From contig NC_051066.1 of assembly GCF_004664715.2 (NCBI RefSeq), positions 77,785,147 to 77,849,146 of the forward strand: a stretch of DNA of 64,000 nt, written 5' to 3'. The DNA comes from Peromyscus leucopus (lineage: Eukaryota; Chordata; Mammalia; Rodentia; Cricetidae). Below the pieces are notes generated by a model. It did not search any database. It was given only the letters and a program-made list of their open reading frames with translations, and had not been told where the DNA came from. The position numbers were made by a program, and so were the translations under genes. Shown in pieces: positions 1-12,448 of the stretch. Each line of letters starts with the position of its first letter. Positions within the stretch are counted from its first letter, which is position 1.

Positions 1-1919
1 ACAATTTTCATATTCATAGCAGATGCCTAGCAGAAGTGTAGCTTCAGCCAATCTCCTATGTAGTAGCTTCGCTGCTAAGCAAAAAGGAGAGAGACATTTA
101 TGAGGTGATAAATTATTTCAACATATACGTTTGTGTTTGGGTCGGAGAAACTTAGACTTGGTTATTTGTGATTCTTCTTTTCTAAAGTTGGCATGAAAGT
201 TGAAAAGAAATCACTACCCAATTACATGTTTTACTAAATAAAATGCCAGATGGAAGTTTGAGAACAAACTCTTTAATCAATCCAGTCTCTATAGGAAAAT
301 TCCCCATCAAGCATGGTATAAATTTTTCTTTGTTCATGGCATGATTTTCCATAATAAATGCATATAAGAGCTTGGGGTGGGTTGCACTTGATAGTTACAT
401 TTGAAAATTCTGATTTTGTTTGTTTCTAAGCTGCCTTCTCTGTACCCACACCAGAATCACTAGTCTGTCCCAAATCCAGTCTCAACGGCATACTTCCATG
501 GGAGACCAGTTTTTCAATGGGCCTTGGTATTTGTGTCCATCATTTGCAGACTGTGCAGTTTGGTTGATTATAAGAACGGTTTATTCATAGGTTGTAAGAT
601 CTTAGTGTTGGTTGAGAGGCAGAAATGATTTTGCTCACGCTCCCTCCAAAGCACTTGGTTGTCATTGACTCACAGATGAACTATCATCCACAACATATCA
701 TATATTCTACGGTAAGACACAGACCGAGATGTTGAGAGTTGAAAACTTTTTGGTTGCATGTATGTCACAGTTTGAATTGTGTGACAATGCAAACTTTATT
801 TCTAACCAAGAAGTCACCCTAGCAGCACTTGAGGATCTCTGGCAGAAGGGTTCACTTCAAGGGGCGATGTGGGAGCAAAGATTGAAATGGGAGGTTTCTG
901 AGAAAGATGTTCACTGGCTCAGAACTTCAGTTCACACCACTGGTACGTGTGCATCATAGAGCAATTCTGATTCTTTGGGGAAAATTAGGTAATACATACG
1001 GTTGAAAATTATAAGAAAAAATGAAGACACGCCTTTGACATTGTGGTTAAAAGCTAGAAACCACAGCCTCTCTGTTCCTTAATGCTTAATAAGAAAATCC
1101 TTTCCTAACTCTATGAATAATTATTTGGAAACGGCAGCAGGAGATGAGGCCTTTCCGTTATATGCAGTTCAAATACCTATCGCGTGCATTCACTTGCTCT
1201 CGGCTGTTTGAAACCTTCATGCCAAAATAGTTGCTGGGAGAAGTCATGGAGCCTGAAGATAGAAATAGCCCTGCCCGCTGGGAGAAAGAGGATCTTGGAG
1301 GGCCCTCCTCTCATCCTCTTACACATAGTGAGGAGGCATTTTTGCATCTCTGCCAGTTGCTATGGAGACCGAATAGGGAACACATGTAAATAGTCGGCAT
1401 TCGTGAGACACACTGAGGTCCTCCTGCAATGTGGTTCCTCTTCTCCTTGGCTCTTCCTCTTAATGGCTTCGAGCTACAGTTTGCAACAACCTCATCTGTA
1501 GGCTCTGTGGTTTCATGCCCCAGACTCGTGCACAGCTCGTTTTTAAGGAACTTGTCTACCACAAGAGACTGAGAAACCCTACATTACAGCCATGAGACCT
1601 AGAATTGAAACGCTTTTTGGCTACTTTTTTGGCACTTTTGTTGGTGACTCCATCTCCCCAGGCTCCATCTTCTCATCTGGAAAATGGGGAAAGCAAGCCT
1701 TCTTTATGTGGGGTATACAAGAGGCACATGTGTGGGGCGAACAGTGGGGTGGGACTTAGGCTAGGTGAAGATGAATAGGGTGTGTTTAGGAGTACTGAGG
1801 AATTACTGAGTACTCCTAAATGCTTCTCAGACCACGGTCTTACCTGGACACTGACATGTGGAAAGTGGCGGTTGATTTTTAGAGTTAGCTCAATGTTAGA
1901 AGGCTGGATGGCTTCTTTA
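1..1919. other. Unique sequence, no gene recognised
   Basis: I see no repeat family, exon or RNA gene here. Open frames are at most about 83 codons, lack recognisable motifs and overlap on both strands, as expected by chance. A TA-rich segment near 350-370 is not accompanied by other promoter signals. Confidence 0.6.
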
Positions 1920-1962
1920 AAAAAAAAAACAAAAAAATAAATAAATAAATAAATAAATAAAA
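1920..1962. repeat. A-rich / (AAAT)n microsatellite
   Basis: An A-run is followed by about seven AAAT units. It lies next to the antisense SINE that follows. Poly-A or AAAT tails normally sit at SINE 3' ends, but here the element's tail is on this left side because it is antisense, so the run is probably its expanded tail on the opposite strand or target A-richness. Confidence 0.8.
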
Positions 1963-2152
1963 CTTATTTATTTTTATTTTATATGCATTTGTGTTTTTGC
2001 CTTCATGTATGTCTGTGTGAGGGTGTTGGATCCCCTGGAACTGGGATCACAGCAGACAGCTGTGAGCTGCCAGGTGGGTGCTGGAAATGGAACCCTGGTC
2101 CTCTGGAAGAGCAGTCGGTGCTTTTAACTGAGCTGAGCCATCTCTCCAGCTG
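1963..2152 (-). mobile_element. B3-type (B2 superfamily) SINE, antisense
   Basis: The right end reads as the reverse complement of the tRNA-derived head of rodent B2/B3 SINEs ('gagccatctctccagc'). It is preceded by the characteristic 'gggtgctggaaatggaaccctggtcctctgg' type block, with the AT-rich tail at the left. Length of about 190 bp fits B3. The internal region is shortened around 2020. Confidence 0.85.
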
Positions 2153-3339
2153 CTAGACAGCTTCTTCATAGAGATCATTGAGCATGCTCTGTGCGCTGTG
2201 CATTGTTCCACCAAGGCAGGTGCGCACATAGGAGGGATCCAGGCCTTGGGGTTTTGCTCTGGGCTCCTTTCCTCCTTTGCCAAGCCCTGAGGTCAACAGC
2301 TTCAGCTCACGCAGCTGTACGTTCAAACAGATCAGATTTACTTGGCCACCTATCTTTTCTGACCCTAAGGAAAACAAAACAAAGCAAATAAACAAACCCC
2401 ACACCCAAGCCCCTCAACCAGGTGTTTTCTTTAGAACACACAAACACACCCTCAAAGCTGAGAAGTCAGCAGCTCCAGCAGCAACAACCTCCCGAAAGAG
2501 GCACAGAGGACCCGAGAGTGGGTGTTGGCAAGCCTGGGGTTGAACTTCAAAGGCAGCACCCCCTTCCCATCCCAACTCCTCCTGTGGTTCTTTTGGGATG
2601 TGGGAGGGGCAGAGTCAGGGATTAGGGTGTTGGCCTCCAGTCTCACTCACTGTCAGCTGCCACCCAGCCACCCGTGCAGTAGAGATCTCTTCAGAATGTT
2701 CCTTCCTTGGTGACAGGAGGAAACCTTGCAGAGAATTCTTCCAGTGGTCTGGTCTGGGCCTCTGCACACCACTATCTATTCCAGAATTCTAGGTTTGTAC
2801 TTGTGATTTACTCCAGCGTCTGCAGCCTGGCTCTGTGGCTGCGTGTGTTTCTGGAGCAAGGCTGTCAATGAGCAGGGGTGTTGGGGTGGGGGAGGAGTTA
2901 AAACTTAGCACCTGTCGGCAGTTGCTAGTCCAGCCCAAACTCCACTCACTCTGTTGAGGAGCCAACTGGAACTCACTAGGCAGGAATGTGAGTGTGGAAG
3001 CTTCAGGAGATGAAGGAGGCTGAGTGGCGCTGGGACAGTGGAAAAGCCCAGCCAGGTCAAGAACCCCAACCCAGATCTTATTCTGTCCATACTCCACTCC
3101 ACGCCCCGCCCCCCGCCGCCACCACTGCCCATCTGGAAGGAGAAAACAAACACGTTTATGTATGAATTTCGTAAGTTGAGAAAAGGGGGTATCATTGCAT
3201 CTAGCAAGTGTTTGGTTTTGTGTTTGCTTTGATACAAAGGAAGCCGGAGGAAAGGAAGCCACATTGATAAGAAGTTGGGGGGGGGGCGCTCATGGGGAGG
3301 TAGAGCTTCATGCATGTCCTTAACCACTGCCTGTTAGGC
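2153..3339. other. Unique sequence, no gene recognised
   Basis: Moderately GC-rich stretch with a C/G-rich patch at 3104-3130 and an 8-9 G run near 3279. Overlapping frames of 140 and 157 codons exist on the minus strand between 2789 and 3327. They show proline- and serine-rich low-complexity translation, no domain, and overlap each other in different frames, so I do not call them genes. Confidence 0.55.
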
Positions 3340-4130
3340 CCTGTTTAAAGTGTGGGGCTCCACAGTGAGCAAAATAGGCAGAAGTTTCTGAGCTCATGGA
3401 AAGAGCCAACATCTAGTAAGAGGTATAGATGGTAAAAATCACATATTTAAATAGCACAACAGGTTTGCGAATAAGAAAACTATATTGTACTTCACACATA
3501 CAGGGGTCAGGAATGGAGAAGGAATTTGTAATTCTACAGAGGACAGCCAGGGGCTCACGGCCAGGGTTCTGTCAGGGTCAACAACATTTGACAGATGGCA
3601 GGAACTGTTGTGCTGGAATTCAGGGAAAGAACATTCCACAGGGGCCACTGTGGCTGAGGAAGAAAAGGAGAGGGAAGTAGTAGAGGTGAGGCTGGAGGTG
3701 ACACACCAACTCCAGTGTCTCTGAGGGACTCGGGTTTCTCCTCAGTGCTAAACAGGAAGCCATGGTAACGTCCTAAGTGGAGAAGTGACTTGACTTCTCT
3801 TCAGGATCATTTGGGCTTCATGAAAACAGGGGTGGTCCTGATGCTGTATCGTCAAACCTCTACTGTTCAAAGGGGTACCGGAAAGTGTCAAGATGCCACC
3901 AACACACTCTGATGTGATCAAGGCTGGGGATGGGATGGTGATTTAGGGTAGATGGATGGTACCCACATACGATCTGAAACCGTCTTGGCTCTTTTCAGTG
4001 GCTCCTCTCTCTCCTTGGAAAATAGGTTCTAGAGAGAAGCCAGACTTTGACAACTCGGAAGCACTACTTATTCAGCCATTGGAGGGTTTTGCAGGCGGCT
4101 GTGATTCAGATGTGAGTTAAAAGACTCCAA
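3340..4130 (-). mobile_element. L2 LINE fragments, antisense (ancient)
   Basis: Several blocks match my memory of the reverse complement of the L2 3' region, in the right order. They are a 'ctcatggaaagagc' type block near 3390, an 'aacattccacaggg' block near 3630, an 'aggaagccatgg..gtgacttgact' block near 3750 and 'gccattggagggttttg' near 4075. Divergence is high and parts are missing, as expected for a pre-rodent element. Confidence 0.55.
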
Positions 4131-5127
4131 GTTTGGTCATCTTTGGTCTTAGTCTATAGCTTGGACCAAAATTCAAACTGAAAATGTTTCATACAAGCAC
4201 TCTGTGATAATCAATAGGTGCGCGTGCCTTTCAGGCATGCAAAAATAGGCAATTTGTTTCCTACAGTTCACCAAGTCTCCCTCGTGCTCCCTCAATCTTA
4301 TGAAGTTTGGAAGAAAAGAGTAGATGTATGTGATCAATATATATTGGCATATACCAATAAGTATCCTCTGTTCCTTGGACATTAGTACCTGAATCTGTTT
4401 TTGCAAGAGCGGCATTGACGTGTGTCATAGTGTGGAAATCGGCATGGTGACCTAAAGTCCTCATAGGCACCTCTGTGGGGTTGAATTGGGTTCTGTGCTA
4501 ATGTCCCTCAAGGTTCTCCTGGTCCAGACTGTCCTTTGGCATGCGGTAGTATTCATATCCATGGAACACTGAGGACATCTTGCGACCAGAAATCAAAATG
4601 TTTCATTTCAATGGCTTCCACTTCCCAGCCTCGGGCCTCTGCATTTCCACTGATCACCTTGAACTTCTTTGTCCTTAACCAGAATCCATAGTCACATAGG
4701 GATACATCACACTGTTGTCTATAAGGGTCCTTGTGGCTATGCTACACTGTATTACTCATGGACACTGTGCCAGAATACACGTGAGACTTCTCCTGGGTAC
4801 TTTCCTTCATCTCCAGGCTGTGTTCTTAGTTTACCAATATCTTCCTACAATTCCCTCTCCAGAGGAAACTTGACCCTAAGGAGTGAGGAAGGCATGGCCT
4901 GATATCTGAAGGGTGGACTCTTTCTCTACTTCTCTTTCCATGCTCATTCATTCGAGGAAAAGAAGAAATAGATTTGTTCTTAACCCTTCCTGTTGCTTTC
5001 TCCTCGGAATATCTTTTCCCTTGACAGAATATAACCTGACTTGACCAGTCCCTGGGGGGGGGGGAGGCATATGGTTGTGCCCCATATGTCTTTAAGCACA
5101 GATACTGAAGTAGATTTATAGTACGCC
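4131..5127. other. Unique sequence, no gene recognised
   Basis: No repeat or coding evidence seen. The 113-codon minus frame at 4826-5167 runs into the adjacent LTR and has no recognisable motif. Confidence 0.5.
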
Positions 5128-5470
5128 TTCCTTTGTTTGGGCTTTTATAACAAACTACCGTAGGCAAGGTGGCTTAACCAACAAGTTTGTCTGCCCCAGT
5201 TTGGGAGGCTAGCGGTTCAAAATGAGGATGCTAGCTTGGTTCCCCTTCTACTTGCAGACTCTAGCTGTTCATTGTACCCAGCATGGCAGAAAGAGAAAGA
5301 GGACTCTTTGGGGTCTCTATCTCATCAGGGCACTAATCTCAGACTTCATCCTTGACTCAGTAACCTCCCAAAGACCTACTTTTTCATACTATTACCCTTG
5401 AGAGGTAAATCAACAAAAGAGCCCAGTGACAAGAGGCATCCAATCACTGTATCGGGCATAACAACTTATG
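5128..5470 (-). mobile_element. MLT1-type MaLR LTR, antisense
   Basis: The left end 'gtttgggcttttataacaaactacc' type block and the later 'ggggtctctatctcatcagggcactaatctcagacttcatccttgactcagtaacctcccaaag' block appear in the order of an antisense MLT1 LTR. This is an old ERVL-MaLR family shared by placental mammals. Heavily diverged, with no obvious target duplication. Confidence 0.75.
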
Positions 5471-6496
5471 AAGCTATAGAAGGAAGGAAATGGGATGGGT
5501 CAGTTAGAGCCTGACAGTGACCTGAAAAAGTTTTGGCTAGCCCAGGGGGGAATTCCAGTACCAAGACTGTTCAGCCGAGAAGTTGGTGTTTTAAAGAAAT
5601 GCCCATGCTCCAGCATGTTCAGCCATTGTATAGTGGTTGCCTGGGAGACTGAGATGCACTCAGCTCTGACACCAGGAAGATGCTCTGAGGCCAAGACTGG
5701 AGGCTGTGAGCTGGTCCCAGTCCTTACAGTCACAAGTTGCTTTTGCAGGGAGCTCAAAGAGGCACCTCCAATGCTTCCACAGGGGCAGCTGAAGACTGGT
5801 GGACTGGGAGAGGCATGAGAAGCACACTGATTTCATGTGTTCTGTTGGTTTAGATGTTCCCTATATTCTTCAAGTCATCACTGACATCGTCTGAGCCCAC
5901 ATCCTCTGAATTTCAGGTGAGGTCTATCCTCTGCAACCACAGCTTAGAACAGAGGATGCGGATTTGACTTCTTTTGAACATTTCCCTAGTACAAGGTCAC
6001 AGAAGAGTGCTGGCATAAGGCTTCCAACCCACGAGCATGGCCCTCACAGGCTCTCACACATTTGTCTAAGAAGCTTTCTAAAATCCCCAAAATGTCAGTT
6101 TTAATTCCTGGCTTGCAACCAACAAGTACCCAACAGTTTAGTCTAAACCTAAGTTTTAACCAAGAAAGTAAGCTATGTGCTGCCAAGGCAATCCAGTGGT
6201 TTGTCGATAACACACTAACGTCAGCGTCACTAACGGCGACAGATGCCTGCAACTCTCTAGCAAAGAAATCTCCAGTGAGTCAGAGGCTGGTCGTCCAACT
6301 GCCTGCTCACCGGGTTTCCTTCCTGTGAGTCACCCTAAGAAATTCAGCTTCTTCTTTCTGTTTTCAGACTTCCTTTGCTCCAATCAGTGACTGTTCAACC
6401 CACATTATAGTTCTGGGAAGTATTAATAGATAAGACTGGGTCTCTCCAGGTCAGCTCTCAGAATGGAAGTAGGAGAAGAGAGAGATAAAAGTAGGT
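5471..6496. other. Unique sequence, no gene recognised
   Basis: No repeat recognised. A short CpG-containing patch at about 6200-6242 stands out from the CpG-poor surroundings but is far below CpG-island size. The 107-codon plus frame at 5495-5818 has no domain that I know. Confidence 0.5.
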
Positions 6497-6855
6497 GAGG
6501 AGCAATGAGATAGCTCAGTTAGTAAACTGCTTGCCCCATAAACAGGAGACTTGTGTGATAGCCCCAAATCCACATTTAAAATGCTGGCCAAGGGGGCACA
6601 CTTGTAATCCCATCACTGGGAAGATGGAGACAGGCAGGTCCTCGAGGATTTCAAGCCATGCCATCCTAACCTACTCAGTGAACTCCAGGCCACTGAGAGA
6701 TCCTGCCTCAAAAAACAAGCACAAGACTACTGAGCAACAACACTTAAGGCTGTCCTCTGGCCTCCACAAGAATGGGTACATGCACGCATGTGCACTCACA
6801 CTCAGACTTGCAGCTGTACAAATGCATACTTGCAGGTACACAAACGCAATGAATA
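6497..6855 (+). mobile_element. B4-type (ID-B1 composite) SINE
   Basis: It starts with a tRNA-like head ('gagatagctcagttag'), continues with a B1-like middle ('cacacttgtaatcccatcactgggaagatggagacaggcagg' region) and ends in the 'ctggcctccacaag' plus CA-rich tail. This head-B1-tail order is the signature of B4/ID-B1 composite SINEs. A 121-codon frame across it is coincidental. Confidence 0.85.
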
Positions 6856-7776
6856 GGTGAAAATTGTGGTATGTAGAGGAAAAGACGAATAGAAAGTCCT
6901 AGAGGTCTAGAAATTCCCTGCTTCCCCAGAAGTTAAAACATTGGTTGATTTAGTCATAATTACCTGGAAACATTGTTGGGAGACAAAAAGCAGAGCTTCC
7001 AGTGAGTTTTGAATTTCATGTAACAAATAATTTTTAGTATAATAATATCCAATGAAACATTTCAGGTATTTTTTTCTTTGTTTATCTGAAACTTAACTTT
7101 TCCTAGGTGTTTTGTATTTTTCTTTGTTAAATCTGGTAACGTCTCCCTACCTGGGAAATATTTAATCTCATCATCTATGGTTGATGGGGTGATAAGTGAC
7201 TACATCGAATACGAGTTAGAGTATATACCCATCTGCCTCTGATTTTACAGAAAAATACAAGTTATTTGAACTCTCTTGGTAGAGAACTGGCACATCACTG
7301 CAATCTTAAAACAGACCACTGGCTCAAACTCACCAGAAAAATCACTGCAATTGGACTTGCTGTCCTTGCCTTAGCACTGTCCATGACATGATGAGTGGGA
7401 CCCCCACAAACACATGGAGTCTTCGTCTTCTTTTAATCCATGAGATCTTTTTCCTTTCAATACAGTGCCTCTTGTTTGGTCTCTGACTATACCTGGGACT
7501 CTACTCTATGCTATTCAACTGTAGTATTGACATCCTACCTGGATCTTCCTACTTCTCTCTTTGCCTCTAAGTTTCTCTAAGTTCATGCCATGGGTGTGTC
7601 TATAATACAAACACACACCTGAAACTGTGATGCTGATCCTAAACTCATCATCTTTCAGAAGAGTGATCTCCAAGCATTATCTGTATAGTGCCAGATAAGG
7701 TATATTTTTGGCTTTGGAAGTCTGCAGTATCTGTTGCAAGCACTCAATTCTGCCACTTGGAGTATATGAAGACACA
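6856..7776. other. Unique AT-rich sequence
   Basis: Nothing recognised; AT-rich with no frame above about 60 codons. Confidence 0.5.
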
Positions 7777-8143
7777 TGATGATTGAATGAGAATGGCTCC
7801 TATAAACAGTCCCAGTTTGTAGGGCCGTTTGGGAAGGATTAGGAGGTGTGGCCTTATTGGAGGAGGTGTGCCATTAGAAGTGGGCTTTGAGATTTCAAAA
7901 GACTTGTGCTAGACTTACACCATTCCCAGTGTGCCATCTTTGCTTTCTGTTCCTGGATCAAAATGTGTGCTCTCAGCTACCTCTCCAGTGCCATGCCTGT
8001 CTGTTTGCCTGCTGCTGTGCTCCCCACCATGGTGGTGGCGGACTTTTATCCCTCTGAAACCATAAGTCCCAAATAGAAATCTTCCTTCTTTAAGTTGCCT
8101 TGATCATGGTGTTTTATCAGGGCAGTATAAAAGTAACCAATAC
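7777..8143 (+). mobile_element. ORR1-type MaLR LTR
   Basis: The block 'gattgaatgagaatggctcc', the 'ggattaggaggtgtggcc' motif, 'gtgggctttgagatttcaaaag', and the 3' end 'gttgccttgatcatggtgttttatc' followed by 'aaccaataca' are all in ORR1 LTR order. Length is near full (about 370 bp). Flanking 5-mers (acaca / agacg) do not form a clean target duplication. Confidence 0.85.
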
Positions 8144-8830
8144 AAGACGTATGTATTCATGGCTAAATAGGCCATAATTTACTACCTCGTGTTCTAAATG
8201 ATCCTGTAACCTAACCTTTTCTGCCAAATGATTCCACTTAGACGTAAATGAGAGCTTCGTGGTGAACAGGAGCCACATATTTTTTTACTTGATATAATGT
8301 TGACAGGTTCTTCATGCTTTCAATTCTGTTTTGCAGTCTTGACAGTTTGGTCTCGAGCTTGGCAGTCCCAACCTCTGAGGCAGAAGGACCATCATGGCTT
8401 GAAGCATATCACCCCCAAGTGAGGTAACACATGCCTTTGTTTCCATCCTTGTCACTGGATTCCACCCCCTTTCTTTCCACAGACATTGCCTTGGGTTCAG
8501 ACTTAGTGCTAATACTTAGGTCAGAAGCTGCCTCTGCTTTGGATGTCTGTACATAGGATTCTTGTTTCTATCACAACTGATGTGATTCCCTTTGCAGCAC
8601 CTACCTGTGTGAGGGATGGTTTGCCTTGTAACAGCTACAAATCGAGAGAAAATCCTTCTCAGATGACTAAGATAACGTGCAGAACCAAGCAAAAGGCAGC
8701 TAGTACATGGCTTCAGGGCTACCACTGGAGTGTTTTAGCAGCAGGAAAATTAACATGAATCGAAAAGACTGTTTTTTAACAGTAATTATATGAAAGTCTT
8801 TGTTATAGTGTGAAAATGCCAAGCAGATTT
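8144..8830. other. Unique sequence, no gene recognised
   Basis: No repeat recognised. Two ~70-codon frames on opposite strands overlap and look like chance. Confidence 0.5.
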
Positions 8831-8872
8831 CATACATACATACATACATACATACATACATACATACATACA
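8831..8872. repeat. (CATA)n microsatellite
   Basis: About ten uninterrupted CATA units. It generates the Tyr/Val/Cys/Met-rich shadow translation on the minus strand. Confidence 0.95.
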
Positions 8873-8880
8873 CATACAGA

Positions 8881-9312
8881 AAAGCCCCACAAAAACATGT
8901 AACCATATACATTTGTTCACAAGGGCAAAGCTTGGTTGGGATCATAATAAATAAATTTCCAAAATAAAAATTTAATTAGAAAAAGAAAACAATTTTGGAA
9001 ACTGCACAATTCAAACCTTTAAAAATGTTGATTGACACTGGCTTTTGCTCTGGGTCACCTTGACCACTACATCCCACATATCCTTTTATTTAATGGGATA
9101 AGTAATTCTCTCAAGAGTTAAGTGCAATTCATACTTTTAGGAGCTAAATATTACTTTAAGTACATCTCATTCTAATTTTAGAGCCTTTCTCCCTTTTAGA
9201 AAAATTGTTTTATATTTATTTTTCTGCATTTTAATATAATTTTCAGTAGTCATTGTAACTCTAAATTGAAACTCTGTACTTGCTTAAGAAGAAAGCATCT
9301 GAAAAATTACAA
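8881..9312. other. Unique AT-rich sequence
   Basis: AT-rich; no repeat family, exon or RNA gene recognised. Confidence 0.5.
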
Positions 9313-9517
9313 GACACTTAGCAATTCTTGCAGAGGACTTGGGTTGGGTTCCTACCACCTCTAGGCAGCTCACAACCATAGATAACTCCAGTTCCAGGGT
9401 ATCTGGCACCTTCTTCTGACCTCTGCAGGCACCTTGCACGCATGTGATGGCATATACATATACACAGGCAAAGCCCTCGTATGCATGAAACAAAAGTAAA
9501 TAAATCTTAAAAACATC
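9313..9517 (+). mobile_element. B3-type SINE
   Basis: Head 'gcaattcttgcagaggacttgggtt', middle 'cctaccacctctaggcagctcacaaccat', then 'ctccagttccagggtatctgg' and 'cttctgacctctgcaggcacc' follow the B3 order, ending in an 'ataaatctt' tail. About 200 bp, 5' part of the head eroded. Confidence 0.9.
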
Positions 9518-9639
9518 AGTTGGACACACACCTGTGTAGTTCTCCACGTGAGTTCTGTGTTCTGTTTGTTTGATCTGTGTCTGTCCCTCTGCTAGTATTC
9601 GCCTTTACTACTGGAGTATAGCACATCTTGAAATGAGGC

Positions 9640-10470
9640 AGAATGATTTCAGACACTTTTTCTTCTTTTTAAGTATCTTTTTTAAAATTTTCTTTGGGTT
9701 TCAATATAATTTTAGAAAGATTTTGTCTATATTTACACTATAAATTTGACTGGCTTTCTGTTAAAACCTGTATGTTAAAGTGCAAAGAACTGACATATTT
9801 ACTGTGTTTTATATTCTAATCCACAGTCAATCTGTTGCTGTAATGATTTGTCTTTCTTGGTGTCTTTTAACAGTACTTTGTAGGTTTAAATGCATAAATT
9901 CTGAATACAGTTTATTAGACTCATATCTGAACGCTTCATTTCTGAATGACTGTAAATAATATTATATTTTGACTTTGATAAACAGACTATAATTTTCTAT
10001 ATTGATCCTATTGTCTATGGGTTGCTTGGATTCATCTATCCTAAGACATTTGTAGATTCCTTAATATTTTATACAGACGTTTATGTCTTAAGAAACAAAG
10101 AAGACTAGATCTCCCTCCCCAATAAGTATGCTATGGTTTTTCTTCTTATTTTAGTGCACATATGGTGTTTATGTTAAATATGGATAGTGTTGAGTAAAAG
10201 GGGCCACCATTCCTTGTTTCCAAATTAAAAAGGAAAGCATTTGGTCTTTTGTCAGCAACTGGAATATTAGCTATAGGTTCTCCCCATAAATGCTCATTTA
10301 CCAAGTTGGAGATGTTCCCTGCTATTCTTTCTCTGAGAGTTGTTGACCATGAGTAGATGGTAGTTTTTCCCAAATGTTTTATTGTATCAGCTATATCCAC
10401 ACATGGTTTTTCTTCACTTGACTGTTGATGGTGTAGATTATATGGACTCGTTGTCAACCATTAAAACAGC
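9640..10470 (-). mobile_element. Ancient L1 (L1M-type) ORF2 fragment, antisense
   Basis: T-rich sequence with the wording typical of antisense L1 ORF2. The minus-strand frame at 10146-10457 (103 codons) ends in a segment that aligns by eye with the L1 reverse-transcriptase block around the conserved 'GTRQGCPLSP' region; here it is degraded to 'ETRNGGPFYSTLSIFNI'. The rest of the element is full of stops, so it is a dead copy. Confidence 0.75.
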
Positions 10471-11111
10471 TTTGTATCTCTACCTCTAGCTCTCCCCATT
10501 AGGCCTTCCCTGGCATTGGTTAGGGGTGGGACCACAACATTTTTTCTGTGATCTTTTGAGAGAGTTAAGAAGTTATGGTCTAAAAGTTCCCTGTCTTGCC
10601 AGGCCACTGAACTCCTGGTTTCTTGGCTAAAGAAAGAGACTTTGACTGTGGCTATTTTAGTCTGTGCTCAGAGGTTTCCAGCATCTTCATTTCCAAGTTT
10701 AGAATGCTTGAGGCAAAAAGCAAAATGTGAGGCTGCACCGCTGTTTTGTTCCATGGGTACCGAAGTCCCCTATCTATCTGTTCCCTTTGGAATCTCCTGC
10801 TTTCTGTTCTATAGGTAATAGCCAGAGTCTTCAGTTGTACATAGGATGAGTGGAGAGAAATACATCTACCATACCTTTTGAAAACACAACTATACATTTG
10901 GTTCTCTGAAGTTATTCTGAGACTCTATTGTAAGAAACATCACGTCCCAGAAGATGTTTTTGCATTAGGTTTAAAGTTAATTATGTAGTTCATCCTTTTT
11001 GATAGTTATTTCTCAGTTTTCTTATCATATTCCCCCTGGGTGGAGTGGGGGGGGGACTTCAACACGTTCTTGAAATCACATACCTTTGTTCAAAAGCAGA
11101 GAATTCTTTTT
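10471..11111. other. Unique sequence, no gene recognised
   Basis: No repeat recognised apart from a G-run near 11049. The 81-codon minus frame at 10652-10897 carries no motif. Confidence 0.5.
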
Positions 11112-11315
11112 AAAAAAATTATCATTTTAATTTATGTATATGTGTGGGAGCCTGTATGATTTTATGTGCACCACATGCATGCAGGTGTCCATAGAGGTCA
11201 GAGAGAGCACTGTATCCCCTGAACTGCAGTTACAGGTTGTTCAGAGCTGCTCAGTGTGGGTTCCGGGAACCGAACATCAGTTTGCTGAAAGTCAGTTACC
11301 AGCCTCACTTGCTCA
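11112..11315 (-). mobile_element. B3-type SINE, antisense
   Basis: Order is tail (AT-rich, 11112-11145), 'gcaccacatgcatgcaggtgtccatagaggtcagag', 'cccctgaactgcagttacagg' and 'gtgtgggttccgggaaccgaac', which is B3 in reverse. The head is eroded and followed directly by MaLR sequence, suggesting insertion into or beside that LTR. Confidence 0.85.
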
Positions 11316-11317
11316 TT

Positions 11318-11605
11318 GTGTTTGGGAGGTGAATGAGTCACGAGGACCCTGCCATGGAGATTAATCCATCCATGGACTAGTGGATTAGCAGATTAATGGA
11401 TTATTGCGGGAGTGGCTTTGTTGTCAAAGTAAGCTCTCTGATTGATTACTCTGTCTTGCTCTGTAATACCCTGCATCATTTTGGAATTCAGTAGAGGTTG
11501 TCCACTAGTAAGAAGGCTCTCAACAGATATGGGCCCTCAGCATTAAGTTTTTTCAATCTCTGGAACTTTCATAAGTAAACATCTTTTCTTTAGAGACTTC
11601 CCTTT
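11318..11605 (+). mobile_element. Old MaLR LTR (MLT1/MST-like)
   Basis: The 'gggaggtgaatgagtcacgagg' block, followed by repeated 'ggattaatcc/ggattagcagattaatgg' motifs, 'attgcgggagtgg', 'cttgctctgt' and a final 'tttctttagag' region, follows the order of MST/MLT1-class LTRs. Diverged; no target duplication seen. Confidence 0.6.
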
Positions 11606-12405
11606 GCCAGGTGTCCACAGAAAACACACTAAGGTAACAAAAGAAAACACACTAAGGCAAAAATCACACAGCTATCATGGTACCACTATCATCCTCTGAA
11701 TGATGAGTTTGTATGAGGAAGTACTACTGTGTGAATTATGAATTCATGTTTGCCAGAGGTGACTTAGAGGAAGGGAAGAAGTTGCAGCAGGTCAGCAAGT
11801 CCCTGAGATCTGAGTCAGGCAGGTCAAGATGGGGTGTCAAACTTTCACTGAAAAAGTGAGAAGCCCAAGCAAGGGACCATGAGTCAGAGTAGAGCAGCTG
11901 AGCCGGAAGAAACAAAGACATCTACAACCTGTGGCTGTAGAACCAAGTAGATACACAGTTCAATTAGAGGCCGGTGGAAAACACTCAGTTTGGGTCATGA
12001 TCAGATCGTTCCAGCATCAGGAGATGCTGCTGTTGGTCTGTGGAAAAGGAGGAAGAAGTGTGGGGCAGTTTAGGACCAGGAACAGGCCTGTGTGGGGGAG
12101 GGACTGAGATGCACTTAGAGACCAGCCTCCTACTCTAGCAGTGGAAAGCTTCGGTTTGGGTTGCTTGGCTTACCCTGGTTTACCATGAAATCAGCTTAAA
12201 ATTTCCACAGCAGGGATGTATACACTTGCTGTCAATCTAAGTAAGGGTAAGTTCAGATGAAGTCTTTGAAGAGATTTTTTAATTTTCTTTTGTGAGACTT
12301 TCCTGCCTAACTTCTGTATTTACTTCATATCTACGTCTCCCTCTCCCCCTGCAACTCTTCCTGTGTTCCCCCTAATTCCTACGTTTGTGACCCCTTCTAT
12401 AATTA

Positions 12406-12408
<3 letters not shown>
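11606..12408. other. Unique sequence with a short duplicated motif
   Basis: A 15-bp string 'gaaaacacactaagg' occurs twice at about 11621 and 11643, a 22-bp-period duplication. Otherwise no repeat, exon or RNA gene recognised. Confidence 0.5.

Positions 12409-12447
<39 letters not shown>
12409..12447. repeat. (TG)n microsatellite
   Basis: About 19 uninterrupted TG units. Confidence 0.95.

Positions 12448-12448
<1 letters not shown>

Noticed and set aside
350..372. TATA-like 'gcatataagagc' as a gene promoter
   Set aside because: An isolated AT motif with no initiator, CpG island or downstream exon.
2789..3327. Overlapping 157- and 140-codon minus frames
   Set aside because: They use different frames over the same DNA, translate to Pro/Ser-rich low-complexity text and show no domain, splice or promoter support.
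6200..6242. CpG-containing patch as a CpG island
   Set aside because: About 40 bp only; surroundings are CpG-poor and no transcript start is evident.
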